Source: JAAYAE01 sp963678395 | GTDB taxonomy: Bacteria; Bacillota; Negativicutes; Acidaminococcales; Acidaminococcaceae | Length of the DNA: 64,000 bases | Direction of reading: 5' to 3' | Assembly (NCBI GenBank): GCA_963678395.1 | Contig: OY782827.1 | Location: forward strand, 2,092,124 to 2,156,123 | Part shown: positions 42,983 to 51,994 of the stretch, piece after piece | Layout of the letters: the number at the start of each line of letters is the position of its first letter | Numbering within the stretch: position 1 is the first letter of the stretch | Made by a program: the position numbers and the translations under genes | The notes under the pieces: model-generated | Database searches by the model: none | Told to the model about the DNA's origin: nothing | The model's input: only the letters and a program-made list of their open reading frames with translations

Positions 42983-43945
42983 TCAGTCTTCAAACAACTG
43001 ACTTACCGATAATTCATTGTAGATGCGAATTATAGTTTCAGCTAAAATCGGAGCTACAGACAAAACCTTGATTTTCGGATGTTTCTTGTTAGGAGGCAAA
43101 GGAATCGTATTTGTTACAATTAATTCTTTAATATCTGATTGAGCAATACGGCTAAGAGCCGGATCAGTTAAAACAGCATGTGTGCAACAAGCGTAAATCT
43201 CTTTGGCCCCAAATTTTTTTAAGGCTTTAGCTCCTTCAGTTAATGATCCTGCAGTATCAACAATATCGTCTACCATGATAGCTACTTTACCATCAACAGC
43301 ACCAATCAAGTTCATAACTTCTGCAACACCAGGTTCCGGACGACGCTTATCAATAATAGCAATACTACAGTTTAAACGTGTCGCAATTGAACGTGCACGG
43401 CTTACACCGCCTAAGTCAGGAGAAACCACAACCATATCATTCTCGCTCATGCCTTTTTCCTTCATGTAGTCTGCCAAAATAGGCCCGCCCGGCATATGAT
43501 CCACGGGAATGTTAAAGAAACCTTGAATTTGCGCTGCATGCAAATCTATAGTAACTAAACGAGTAATACCTGAACAGGTCATCAAATCCGCCATAAGTTT
43601 AGCAGTAATAGGCTCGCGCCCACGTGCCTTGCGATCTTGACGTGCATAGCCATAAAAAGGAACTACAGCTGTAATATGTTTGGCACTAGCACGCCTAAAC
43701 GCATCACACATAATGAGCAATTCCATAATATTATCGTTAACATTAGGACCACAAGTCGGCTGAACTACGAAAATATCCTTACCACGAACACTTTCGTTAA
43801 TCATCACCTGAACTTCACCATTGTTAAAACGGTTAATTACCGCATCTCCCACTGTAGTACCTAAATAAGCAGCAATCTCTCGAGCTAAATCAGGATTCGC
43901 GTTACCCGAAAAAATTCTCATTGATTTGCCTGTTTCTTCAAACAT
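42983..43945 (-). CDS. prs: Ribose-phosphate pyrophosphokinase
   Basis: A 320-residue PRPP synthase with 'GNANPDLAREIAAYLG', 'FNNGEVQVMINESVRGKDIFVVQ' (in part), 'PFYGYARQDRKARGREPI' and the PRPP loop 'MVDDIVDTAGSLTEGA'. I start it at the ATG seven bases after GGAGG. It feeds purine, pyrimidine and histidine synthesis. It follows glmU as in Bacillus and is closed by a terminator. Confidence 0.96.
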   Translation of the reverse strand: MFEETGKSMRIFSGNANPDLAREIAAYLGTTVGDAVINRFNNGEVQVMINESVRGKDIFVVQPTCGPNVNDNIMELLIMCDAFRRASAKHITAVVPFYGYARQDRKARGREPITAKLMADLMTCSGITRLVTIDLHAAQIQGFFNIPVDHMPGGPILADYMKEKGMSENDMVVVSPDLGGVSRARSIATRLNCSIAIIDKRRPEPGVAEVMNLIGAVDGKVAIMVDDIVDTAGSLTEGAKALKKFGAKEIYACCTHAVLTDPALSRIAQSDIKELIVTNTIPLPPNKKHPKIKVLSVAPILAETIIRIYNELSVSQLFED

Positions 43946-44030
43946 GCCCATACCTCCATATTTTTTTTTTCGAAATTAATCATTCGCACTAAAAGTATAC
44001 AACTCATTGGAACTTGTGACAACCGCTATT

Positions 44031-45401
44031 TTAACTATTACGGTATTTTTCTGCCCAATTCTCTATGTTAATCTGGCGTCCACGTCCTACACCAAGGCCA
44101 TTAACCGGAACATCTTTAGTTATGGTAGAACCTGCGCCCACATAGGACCCTTTTCCTATATGAACAGGTGCAACTAAATTACTATTGCAGCCAACGAAAG
44201 CATTATCTTCTATCGTTGTGCGATATTTTTTCTTACCATTATAGTTTACAGTAATACAACCGCAACCCATATTTACACTACTACCAATGTCGCTATCACC
44301 AATATAAGTCAAATGCGGCAATTTGCTGCCAACACCAACTGTGGAATTTTTTACTTCCACAAAATTGCCTATTTTCACATTATCCTTGATTACCGTATCA
44401 GGCCGCAAATGTACATAGGGACCAGCCGTTACCTGTTTTTCCACCTTACAGTCGTGTCCATATAAAAATTGCAGATGTGTTGCATTTCCCACTTCAACAT
44501 TCTCTAAGCGCACATTTGGTCCAATAATTGCTTCTTCGCCAATCTTAGTTTGGCCTTCCAACCAAGTAAAAGGATAAATAATAGTATCCCTGCCAATTTC
44601 AACTGAAGCCTCAATAAAGGTGCTAGCAGGATCCATAATAGTTACTCCATTATCCATAAGCTTATCAAGAATACGATTACGCATGATACTTTCTGCTATA
44701 GCTAACTGCTTACGAGAATTAATACCCATAATCATAGGAAAATCTTCTGTCGTTATACCACAAATCTTCTTATGCTGTTCACGCAATTTAAGTAAAATAT
44801 CCGTTAAATAATATTCTCCTTGAGCATTATTACAGGACAAAGTGTGCAAAACTTCAAATAACAACGGGGATTCTACACAATAAATACCCGTGTTTATTTC
44901 ACGAATAGCCTTTTGCTCAGCATTGGCATCTTTTTCTTCCACTATACCACTAACATTATTGTCAGCATCTCGCAAAATGCGTCCATAACCAGCAGGGTTA
45001 TCAGTACAAGCAGTCAATACACTAGCTGCCGCGCCGCTTGCCTTATGCATTTCATAAAAGCTTTTTAGCTCCTCTCCTTCTAGCAAAGGAGTATCTCCGC
45101 ACAAAATAAGTGCTGTTCCAGAAAAACCCGGTAATAATTTTTCTGCTTGTAGTACAGCGTGTCCAGTACCAAGTTGCTCCTCTTGTAAAGCAATCTTTGC
45201 CCTGTTGCCAACAAACTCTACAACCTGTTCTGAGCCGAAACCTACTACAACGATTTTTTCTCTTGCGCCTGAATCATCGGCTGCCTTTAAAACATGTTCT
45301 ACCATAGGCTTACCGCCTACTTTGTGTAGAACTTTAGGCATCTTAGATTTCATACGCGTACCCTTACCCGCTGCTAAAATAATCGCTATTAAATCTGACA
45401 T
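44031..45401 (-). CDS. glmU: GlmU, bifunctional GlcNAc-1-P uridyltransferase / GlcN-1-P acetyltransferase
   Basis: A 456-residue enzyme that makes UDP-GlcNAc, the precursor of both peptidoglycan and lipid A. The N-terminal pyrophosphorylase has 'AIILAAGKGTRMKSKMPKVLHKVGGKPM' (in part) and 'LCGDTPLL'; the C-terminal left-handed beta-helix has the hexapeptide repeats and 'NYNGKKKYRTTIEDNAFVGCNSNLVAPV' (in part). Length is normal. Confidence 0.96.
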   Translation of the reverse strand: MSDLIAIILAAGKGTRMKSKMPKVLHKVGGKPMVEHVLKAADDSGAREKIVVVGFGSEQVVEFVGNRAKIALQEEQLGTGHAVLQAEKLLPGFSGTALILCGDTPLLEGEELKSFYEMHKASGAAASVLTACTDNPAGYGRILRDADNNVSGIVEEKDANAEQKAIREINTGIYCVESPLLFEVLHTLSCNNAQGEYYLTDILLKLREQHKKICGITTEDFPMIMGINSRKQLAIAESIMRNRILDKLMDNGVTIMDPASTFIEASVEIGRDTIIYPFTWLEGQTKIGEEAIIGPNVRLENVEVGNATHLQFLYGHDCKVEKQVTAGPYVHLRPDTVIKDNVKIGNFVEVKNSTVGVGSKLPHLTYIGDSDIGSSVNMGCGCITVNYNGKKKYRTTIEDNAFVGCNSNLVAPVHIGKGSYVGAGSTITKDVPVNGLGVGRGRQINIENWAEKYRNS

Positions 45402-45412
45402 TTGGTTTCCCC

Positions 45413-46630
45413 CTACTTTATTTCAATCCTATAACCTGCTCTGCGCAAAGTAGCCACTATAGACTCCACATGAGCTTGATTTTTGGTCTCTAAATCTATT
45501 TCTACCATAGTTTGACCTATTGGTAGATTACGTCCTGCCAATTCATGATGAATAAAGACTATATTAGCTTTATGTTCTTTAATGTGAGTAATAAATTTCA
45601 ACAATTCTCCCGGACGATCAGTTAGCTGGGTTACTAGTTTCACTCTTCTTCCTGCTTTAACCAAACCATTTTCAATTAAGCGAGAAATTGTATTAACATC
45701 TATATTACCACCGGAAATAACAGCAGCCGTTTTGCCCACGTTAGGAATATTGCCGTGCAAAATACCTGCCAAAGAAATTGCTCCTGCACCTTCAGCTACA
45801 AGTTTTGCCCTTTCTATCATAAGCAAAATAGTTGCTGCAATATCTTCATCTTTCACAACTAAAATATCATCTACATATTTATTAATTAGTTCAAATGTTA
45901 ATCTGCCCGGCTGCCTGACCGCAATACCATCAGCAATGGTAGATGCTTCTGGTGTGTCTACCCATTTATTAGCCTGCTTGGCCAAATACAAAGCCGGTGC
46001 ACCACTGGCTTGAACACCGTATACCTTTACTTGCGGCGCTATGGCTTTTACAGCTACGGCAATACCTGATAGCAATCCTCCTCCACCAGCTGGCACCACA
46101 ATAGCCTGAATATCAGGACATTGTGCTAGTATTTCTAAACCAATAGTGCCTTGCCCGGCGATAACTGCCGGATCATCATACGGGTACACAAAAGTAGCCC
46201 CTGTTCTTTCTTGAATTCTTACTGCTTCCGCATAAGCTTCATCAAAGCCCGAACCAGTCAAAACAACTTCCGCACCATAATCACGCGTAGCCATTACCTT
46301 GGCCAATGGCGCTGCTTCCGGCATAACTATAGTTGATTTAATGCCGGCAGCTGTTGCCCCTAATGCTACGCCTTGTGCATGATTGCCTGCCGAAGCGGCT
46401 ATTACGCCCTTTTTCTTTTGTTCAGGACTTAAGGTCATAATACAATTTGTTGCACCACGAACTTTAAAAGAGCCAGTCCTTTGCAAATTTTCTAGTTTTA
46501 AATAAACATCATGACCTGCTATTTTACTAAAAGTATGATTTAATTCTAAAGGTGTTCTATGCACAACTGAAGCTAGCCTTTTAGCTGCAGCTTCTACATC
46601 TTTTATAGTTACACTATCTATTTCACTCAC
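45413..46630 (-). CDS. ilvA: Threonine ammonia-lyase
   Basis: A 405-residue PLP enzyme that converts threonine to 2-oxobutyrate. Lys56 in 'QRTGSFKVRGA' binds PLP, and 'VPAGGGGLLSGIAVAVK' holds the phosphate. A single ACT-type domain ('VKLVTQLTDRPGELLKFITHI') ends the protein, as in the about 400-residue class common in anaerobes. It is inserted between purR and glmU, where Bacillus has yabJ and spoVG. Confidence 0.93.
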   Translation of the reverse strand: MSEIDSVTIKDVEAAAKRLASVVHRTPLELNHTFSKIAGHDVYLKLENLQRTGSFKVRGATNCIMTLSPEQKKKGVIAASAGNHAQGVALGATAAGIKSTIVMPEAAPLAKVMATRDYGAEVVLTGSGFDEAYAEAVRIQERTGATFVYPYDDPAVIAGQGTIGLEILAQCPDIQAIVVPAGGGGLLSGIAVAVKAIAPQVKVYGVQASGAPALYLAKQANKWVDTPEASTIADGIAVRQPGRLTFELINKYVDDILVVKDEDIAATILLMIERAKLVAEGAGAISLAGILHGNIPNVGKTAAVISGGNIDVNTISRLIENGLVKAGRRVKLVTQLTDRPGELLKFITHIKEHKANIVFIHHELAGRNLPIGQTMVEIDLETKNQAHVESIVATLRRAGYRIEIK

Positions 46631-46643
46631 GCAAGTTCCTCCC

Positions 46644-47456
46644 TTATATTAAAACCGGACTAACGTCTATTTTATGCATTTCTTCGTTAACATCTTTCAA
46701 CGTCAACAAAGAAAAATATTCTTCAACCATTTTTTTAGCCGGCTCTTTTGTGGCAATCAAAACTCCTGTACCAACAACAATAGCACCGACTTCTGCGGTT
46801 ATTTTCTGCATGCCTTTTGCCGTTCCGCCAGCTTTCATAAAATCATCAATAATCAAAACCCTTGCACCTGCAGGCAACGCCTTCTTAGGCAAAGACATAA
46901 ACTGAATTTTTTTTGTGGACCCGCTGACATAATTAATACTAACAGCCGGGCCCTCGGTAATTCGTGCTTCACGACGAGCCATAACCATAGGCACATTAAA
47001 AGCTCTGGCAACAAATAAAGCAAGTGGTATGCCCTTGGTTTCCACTGTCATAATATAATCCGGTTTTAAATCTAAAGAACGCTGCATAATAATTTCACCC
47101 AAACGCATGGCGATATAAGGCGTGAAAATTAGATCATTCATATAAATCATACACCCGGGTAAAATACGCTCAGGGTCAGATATTTTCCGTGCCAATTCTA
47201 CTAAAAATTTAAAATCAGCATCAGTTGTGTGATAAGGAATGAAACGCACACCACCGGATGCTCCTGCCACTGTTTCAATTACCCCCAAGTCATAAGCTGC
47301 TAAACCATTTCTTACCGCTTGAACATCTTCACTTAAAGTTGATTTTGCTACGGTAAATTTTTCGCAAAAAAAAGCAAAAGGAAATAACTCATATGGGCTG
47401 TCAATTAGCTCCTTTGTTAACGCAACTACTCGTTCCAGTCTCTTAATTCTAGCCAT
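46644..47456 (-). CDS. purR: Pur operon repressor PurR
   Basis: A 270-residue Gram-positive PurR. A winged-helix N-terminus (about 1-75, 'RIKRLERVVALTKELIDSPY', 'FTVAKSTLSEDVQAVR') precedes a phosphoribosyltransferase-like domain with the PRPP loop 'VLIIDDFMKAGGTAKGM'. It represses purine genes and is released by PRPP. The start overlaps the upstream nucleotidyltransferase by 8 bases. No PurBox was recognised in the window. Confidence 0.95.
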   Translation of the reverse strand: MARIKRLERVVALTKELIDSPYELFPFAFFCEKFTVAKSTLSEDVQAVRNGLAAYDLGVIETVAGASGGVRFIPYHTTDADFKFLVELARKISDPERILPGCMIYMNDLIFTPYIAMRLGEIIMQRSLDLKPDYIMTVETKGIPLALFVARAFNVPMVMARREARITEGPAVSINYVSGSTKKIQFMSLPKKALPAGARVLIIDDFMKAGGTAKGMQKITAEVGAIVVGTGVLIATKEPAKKMVEEYFSLLTLKDVNEEMHKIDVSPVLI

Positions 47457-48225
47457 CTATTTTCCTCTCCCCTTTTTCCACCTCTGCCAAAAACTTCTCC
47501 GCCAAACGCCAATCAGCTAGTTTGTCTACATCCATGCCAATTGTCGCATAGTTAGTAATAACTGCCCTACCCTTAAATCCAAAAAGCGTAGACGCTCTTT
47601 TTTCCACTTGAGTCAACGTCAAAACACCAATAATATATTTAAAAATAAAAGACCAACCTAGCCATTTACATAAAGAAAAAATGTCTTTGCGTTTAGCAAA
47701 AACAGCCTCTACCTGCTCACGACATTGGGGAACTACCGCTGGTTCTACCAAAAATATATTACCGCCGGTAAATTTCCCCTCTTTTATTTTGGCATATGTT
47801 CTTTTTGCTGCAGGAAAAGCTTTTTCTACTGCCGCCCTTGGTATAACCGTATAACACACTTGAGCCTGTAAAACTTCTGCTTGTTCCACAAAATCAGCAA
47901 CCGCAGCTGCCGTTAAGCAAGGAATATCATCTGTAGTAAAAATAACAGGATGCTTTGTTCCCAAATACCCTAAAGCCAATGTTACCGTAGCCATAAGAGT
48001 GTCCCCAGCTTCAATTACTTCCACGTTTTTAGGCAAACTACAGGGAACAGCTATTTTAGGTCCCACGATTAATACTTTATCAACCTTACGACTTTGTAAA
48101 AGGGCCTCAGCAATATATAAAGCCATGGGCTTTCCTTTAAGAGGAGCCCATGCCCTATAAGGCGTACCGGCCACTTCTTTGAGCCAAGGGCTTTCGCCCC
48201 CTGCCAAAATGACAGCACTATACAT
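47449..48225 (-). CDS. MobA-like nucleotidyltransferase family protein
   Basis: A 258-residue protein with the nucleotidyltransferase N-terminus 'YSAVILAGGESPWLKEVAG' and an acidic 'IFTTDDIPCLTAAAV' motif that would bind metal. The usual LAGGxGxRM loop is altered to LAGGESPW. No second domain is seen beyond about residue 180. Substrate unknown. It is coupled to purR by an 8-base overlap and lies 16 bases after the gntR pseudogene, a position without equivalent in Bacillus. Confidence 0.75.
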   Translation of the reverse strand: MYSAVILAGGESPWLKEVAGTPYRAWAPLKGKPMALYIAEALLQSRKVDKVLIVGPKIAVPCSLPKNVEVIEAGDTLMATVTLALGYLGTKHPVIFTTDDIPCLTAAAVADFVEQAEVLQAQVCYTVIPRAAVEKAFPAAKRTYAKIKEGKFTGGNIFLVEPAVVPQCREQVEAVFAKRKDIFSLCKWLGWSFIFKYIIGVLTLTQVEKRASTLFGFKGRAVITNYATIGMDVDKLADWRLAEKFLAEVEKGERKIDG

Positions 48226-48241
48226 TTATTAACCTCCGGAC

Positions 48242-48928
48242 TTATTCGGTTTCACATTTTTCTTCAATCGCTCGCAATAAAGTACGCTCAGCATTTTCCA
48301 TATGAATGCGTACGGCCCTTTGTGCCTTTTCAGCATCACGTTCTGCAATACTGTCCACTATTGCGCGATGTTCCTCCAATGTTTTAGCCAAACGACCAGG
48401 ATACATCATAGAACGTCCTCTCAGACTAGTAATTTGTTCACGCAAGTTACTAATAATATTTACCAATCGTTCATTGCGGCTGGCCTGGTATAAAATATCA
48501 TGAAAGTCCGTGTCAATTTTGACTATTTTTTCAATATTTCCTTCGTCAATACATTGTCCAATTTCCACCAACAATCTTTGCATGACTTCCAGCTCTTCTT
48601 CATTAATACGTTCCGCAGCAAGTCCAGCAGCTAAAACATCCAGCGCAGTTCTTATTTCATATACTTCATTAATATCCTTAATAGAAATATCTGCCACATA
48701 AGTACCTCTACGCGGAATCATAACAACCAAACCTTCTAGCTATAACTTGCGAATAGCTTCCCTAACAGGAGTGCGGCTAACGCCCATTTCTTCAGCTAAC
48801 TGTATTTCCATAAGCCTTTCACCTGGATTAAACACACCGCTAATAATAGCCTGTCTAATATGCTCAGAAACTAAATCCCTAAGCGGCCTGTAAGTATCCA
48901 ATTTAATTGGTGTTAAATGTTTATTCAT
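48242..48928 (-). pseudogene. GntR/FadR-type regulator interrupted by an in-frame amber codon
   Basis: Two same-frame pieces make one GntR/FCD protein of 228 residues. The first 62 residues are the winged helix ('LVSEHIRQAIISGVFNPGERL', 'LAEEMGVSRTPVREAIRKL'), then TAG (complement at 48740-48742), then 'LEGLVVMIPRRGTYVADISI' and an FCD effector domain (about 80-225). The family usually reads RKLExEGLV here, so one GAG-to-TAG change explains the break. The rest is intact, so the lesion is recent, an assembly error, or read through (the context is TAG followed by C). The ATG overlaps the ispE stop by 4 bases. Confidence 0.85.
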
Positions 48929-49785
48929 GGGTTTTCACTCCTTTGTATAGTTCGCGCTACTGTTATTTGCATTTCCCTATTACCCTGCCATATGCTTGCT
49001 ATTTTTTTAGCAGTATTTTTGTCTGCTGCTACCCCAAAGACTGTGGGGCCACTACCACTCATAAGTGCTGCCAAGGCACCTGCTTTTAACATAGTCGCTT
49101 TTATTTCACCAATTAATGGGTAGGCCGGAATTGTAACAGACTCTAAAACGTTACCTATATTTTTTAAAATACTGTTTCCATCCTGTGATTTGATAGCCTT
49201 TTCCAGATTATCAATAAGGGGCATTTGTTCCACTTTTTCGCCAAGATTTTTATATACCCAAGCAGTGGAAACTGCCATGTTTTTCGGTTTAGCAAGAACA
49301 AGCCACATTATCGGCATATCTGGCAAAGCTTTTAATATTTCTCCCCGTCCTGTTGCTCTAGTTGTTCCGCCGGAAATACAAAAGGGGACATCTGAGCCAA
49401 GCTGTGCGGCAATAGCTTCTAATTTTCTTTTACTGAAACCTATTTTCCATAATTTATTTAGGCCACTTAAAACAGCTGCTCCATCAGAACTTCCTCCGGC
49501 TAAACCTGCAGCTACATAAATTTGTTTTTTTATATGAATATGAACATTCGGCTTTCGTCCTACCAGCTTTCCCATAAGGGTAGCCGCTTTCCACGCTAAG
49601 TTACTTTCATCACAAGCTAACTCAGCATCATCTGTCGTTAACAAAAAACTTTCTGCCTCTGTTAATTCCAACTCGTCCGCCAAAGAAATACTTTGCATAA
49701 TCATATCTACATCATGATAGCCATCACATCTCTTGCCCAATACATTAAGGCCTAAGTTTATTTTAGCATACGCTTTTTCTTTCAT
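48925..49785 (-). CDS. ispE: 4-diphosphocytidyl-2-C-methyl-D-erythritol kinase
   Basis: A 286-residue GHMP kinase of the MEP isoprenoid pathway. 'AYAKINLGLNVLGKRCDGYHD' and the ATP loop 'AAGLAGGSSDGAAVL' are clear, and 'ALMSGSGPTVFGVA' is the third GHMP motif. The host therefore makes isoprenoids, including undecaprenyl phosphate, by the MEP route. It is read with the gntR-purR genes and has a promoter upstream. Confidence 0.95.
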   Translation of the reverse strand: MKEKAYAKINLGLNVLGKRCDGYHDVDMIMQSISLADELELTEAESFLLTTDDAELACDESNLAWKAATLMGKLVGRKPNVHIHIKKQIYVAAGLAGGSSDGAAVLSGLNKLWKIGFSKRKLEAIAAQLGSDVPFCISGGTTRATGRGEILKALPDMPIMWLVLAKPKNMAVSTAWVYKNLGEKVEQMPLIDNLEKAIKSQDGNSILKNIGNVLESVTIPAYPLIGEIKATMLKAGALAALMSGSGPTVFGVAADKNTAKKIASIWQGNREMQITVARTIQRSENP

Positions 49786-49829
49786 TTATAACTCCAATTG
49801 TTTTTTGTATACTTTACAAGTTACAATAT

Positions 49830-49858
49830 ATTTTATCCTGTATTAGCTAATGTAGCAA
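49830..49858 (-). promoter_or_regulatory. Promoter candidate for ispE
   Basis: On the minus strand TTGCTA (49853-49858) and TAAAAT (49830-49835) are 17 bases apart, 45 bases upstream of the ispE start. Confidence 0.65.
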
Positions 49859-49948
49859 GAAAAAAACGAACATTTTTTCTCTTATCACCCTACAATTTAC
49901 GCTTTTTTATTTTTCTTATATTTTAAGCTCCCAAAATTTAGCAATAAG

Positions 49949-49957
49949 TGTTACAAT
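49949..49957 (+). promoter_or_regulatory. Extended -10 promoter candidate for yitT
   Basis: TGTTACAAT fits an extended -10 (TGn before the hexamer), 33 bases upstream of the yitT ATG; no good -35 is present. Confidence 0.45.
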
Positions 49958-49989
49958 AACGACAAAACGTAATTGTTAGTGGAGGAACC

Positions 49990-50850
49990 ATGCAAAATAC
50001 TATATACAAATACTTTATGATTACACTGGGCAGCCTTATTATGGGTGCGTCCATAAATGCTTTTTATGTGCAACACCACTTACTAAGTGGTGGTATAACC
50101 GGCATTGCCGTTATTCTTTATTACCTTTTCTCTTTACCAATTGGTCTTACCAGCTTTTTATTTAATATACCCCTTTTTTTCATTGCCTATCGTTACATGA
50201 GCAAAGAATTTCTGCTAAATACTCTTTTTGGTACCTCTATATTTTCTCTGGCACTAGATGCCTTGGCCTTTATGTCACAAACCACTTATGTCAAAGACCC
50301 TTTACTCTCTTGCGTAGCCGGCGGCGTACTAACAGGTATTGGTGCTGCTATAGTTTATCGTGTGGACGGCAGTACAGGTGGCACTGATATATTGGGATTT
50401 ATAGCTAACAAATATTATAGTCTGAATATAAGTACTACCGGTTTCATTATTAATGTTATTCTTATGATTTTTGGAGCCTTTTTATTCGGCTTAGAACCAG
50501 CTCTCTATAGTTTAGTCCTATTCTTCATTACCTTTAAAACGGCTAATCTTTTTACCGATGGTTTTGATTATAAGAAAAATTTTATGATTATAAGCGAGCA
50601 CTATGAAGAAATTTCTGACGCTATAATTAAAGTTGTTGGTAGAGGTGTAACTTATTTACATGCTGAGGGAGCCTACACCCATAGAGAACGTCAGGTTGTT
50701 TTTGTGGTAGTTAAACTACGACAGGTCGCACAAATAAAAACTATCATTAAAAATATTGATCCTAATGCCTTTGTTATTATTCATGATGCTACAGATGTAC
50801 TTGGACGCGGTTTCACGCAGAAAAATAGGGTACCAAGCAAAAAATTATAA
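49990..50850 (+). CDS. YitT family membrane protein
   Basis: A 286-residue protein with five to six membrane helices (about 8-190; 'LIMGASINAFYVQHHLLSGGITGIAVIL' in part, 'GSTGGTDILGFIANKYY') and a C-terminal DUF2179 domain (about 200-280, 'RGVTYLHAEGAYTHRERQVVFVVV' in part). This is the standard YitT layout; function is unknown, though some homologues are linked to transport. The ATG follows GGAGGAACC. It is one of only two clear plus-strand genes. Confidence 0.92.
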   Translation: MQNTIYKYFMITLGSLIMGASINAFYVQHHLLSGGITGIAVILYYLFSLPIGLTSFLFNIPLFFIAYRYMSKEFLLNTLFGTSIFSLALDALAFMSQTTYVKDPLLSCVAGGVLTGIGAAIVYRVDGSTGGTDILGFIANKYYSLNISTTGFIINVILMIFGAFLFGLEPALYSLVLFFITFKTANLFTDGFDYKKNFMIISEHYEEISDAIIKVVGRGVTYLHAEGAYTHRERQVVFVVVKLRQVAQIKTIIKNIDPNAFVIIHDATDVLGRGFTQKNRVPSKKL

Positions 50851-51019
50851 ACATTTACTCATTTGTTTTTTATATAAATTTTATTCTTCTTATAATAATG
50901 GGCTACAGATGATTGTAGTCCTTATTTTTGCGTTTCGAGGGACTTTATTAGTCCCTGCTGGACAAATACGTCATGAGGTGCTATATTTTTTTAGTAACTA
51001 ATAAGGAGGCCTAGAAGCT

Positions 51020-51079
51020 ATGACACTGCAAAAAATAATTAATGCTCTCATTAATGCTCACTTCTACATGGTGCACTAA
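51020..51079 (+). CDS. Micro-ORF, 19 residues (MTLQKIINALINAHFYMVH)
   Basis: The ATG lies 10 bases after AAGGAGG. The coding part contains a 12-base near-exact direct repeat (ATTAATGCTCTC, ATTAATGCTCAC) that gives I-N-A-L/H. It might be a leader peptide or a small functional protein. Nothing like it was recognised. Confidence 0.4.
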   Translation: MTLQKIINALINAHFYMVH

Positions 51080-51080
51080 T

Positions 51081-51110
51081 ATGAGCAAAAAACAAAATCT
51101 AAAAAAATAA
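51081..51110 (+). CDS. Micro-ORF, 9 residues (MSKKQNLKK)
   Basis: A basic nonapeptide starting one base after the stop of the preceding micro-ORF, with GGTG as a weak ribosome site. Its stop lies at the foot of the terminator. It may be chance. Confidence 0.25.
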   Translation: MSKKQNLKK

Positions 51111-51148
51111 AAGGCTTAAATTTCTTGAAATAGAAATTCAAGCCTTTT
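51109..51148. terminator. Bidirectional terminator between the micro-ORF unit and ksgA
   Basis: AAAAGGCTT-x-AATTTC pairs with GAAATT-x-AAGCCTTTT. T-rich tails follow on both strands, so it can end ksgA transcripts and the plus-strand unit. Confidence 0.88.
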
Positions 51149-51153
51149 ATTTT

Positions 51154-51993
51154 TTATTTAAATGTATTAGCCAAGCGGCCAAATTCTTCTTGTGACAAAG
51201 TTTCACCTCTGCGTTTACCATCTATTTCAGCACGTTCAAGCCAGGCATTTACCGCCTCACCACTAATGCCAATATTCTTCAACGCATTACTTAACATTTT
51301 CCTTCTTACAGAAAAAGCGGCCTTAACTACCCTAAAAAACACTTCTTCATCTACCTCCACCGGTGGCTTAGTCCTAGTTTTACAAACAACTACGGCTGAT
51401 TCCACGTTAGGCGAAGGGATAAACGCAGTCGCCGGCACATTAAAAACTAATGTTGGTTCAGTGTAATACTGCATAGACACCGATAATGCTCCATAGGTTT
51501 TACCGCCAGGAGCTGCAGTCATCCGCTCAGCTACTTCTTTTTGCACCATAACTACCAAGCGTTCAATCGGTAGTTTTTGCTCCAAAAGTGAAAAGATAAT
51601 CGGAGTTGTAATGTAGTAAGGAAGGTTAGCAACAACTTTAAATGATTTTTCCCCCAGAGCCTGCTTAATATCCAACTGCAAAATGTCTTGGTTAATAATT
51701 TCTACATTTTTATACCCATGCAAAGTTTTGTCCAAAATCGGTAATAACCCACGATCAATTTCCACAGCAATAACTTTGGCCCCAGTCTCAGCTAATGCCT
51801 GAGTTAGGGTTCCAATCCCCGATCCTACTTCTAAAACAGTATCTTCAGATGTCAGTTCCGCAGCTCCGGCAATATTATTAACTATTTTTTCATCTACTAA
51901 AAAATTCTGCCCCAATTTTTTCTTAGTACGCAACTTAAAAGAGCGCATGATATGCAAAGCAACTTCTTTATTGGCAATAATAGGTTTTTCCAT
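51154..51993 (-). CDS. ksgA: 16S rRNA dimethyladenosine transferase KsgA
   Basis: A 279-residue enzyme that dimethylates two adenines near the 3' end of 16S rRNA. 'KKLGQNFLVDEKIV', SAM motif 'VLEVGSGIGTLTQAL' and catalytic 'VVANLPYYITTPIIF' are all present. The ATG follows GAGGAT. It is one base from the RNase M5 stop, so the genes are coupled. Confidence 0.96.
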   Translation of the reverse strand: MEKPIIANKEVALHIMRSFKLRTKKKLGQNFLVDEKIVNNIAGAAELTSEDTVLEVGSGIGTLTQALAETGAKVIAVEIDRGLLPILDKTLHGYKNVEIINQDILQLDIKQALGEKSFKVVANLPYYITTPIIFSLLEQKLPIERLVVMVQKEVAERMTAAPGGKTYGALSVSMQYYTEPTLVFNVPATAFIPSPNVESAVVVCKTRTKPPVEVDEEVFFRVVKAAFSVRRKMLSNALKNIGISGEAVNAWLERAEIDGKRRGETLSQEEFGRLANTFK

Positions 51994-51994
51994 A

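Larger units (their letters stand above)
50891..51148 (+). ncRNA. Short structured transcription unit with possible Shine-Dalgarno switch
   Basis: A TATAAT at 50891-50896 precedes two hairpins: 50900-50921 (8 bp, one GU pair) and 50938-50956 (7 bp, AGGGACT with AGTCCCT). An AAGGAGG ribosome site follows at 51003-51009, then two micro-ORFs and a terminator. Bases 50919-50926 (TCCTTATT) are complementary to 51000-51007 (AATAAGGA), so the leader could fold either as hairpin one or as a helix hiding the ribosome site. No known riboswitch class was recognised. No good -35 box is seen, so the start point is uncertain. Confidence 0.45.

Noticed and set aside
50756..51001. 81-codon plus-strand frame after yitT
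   Set aside because: It begins inside yitT and crosses the promoter and hairpins of the small unit; composition is not protein-like.
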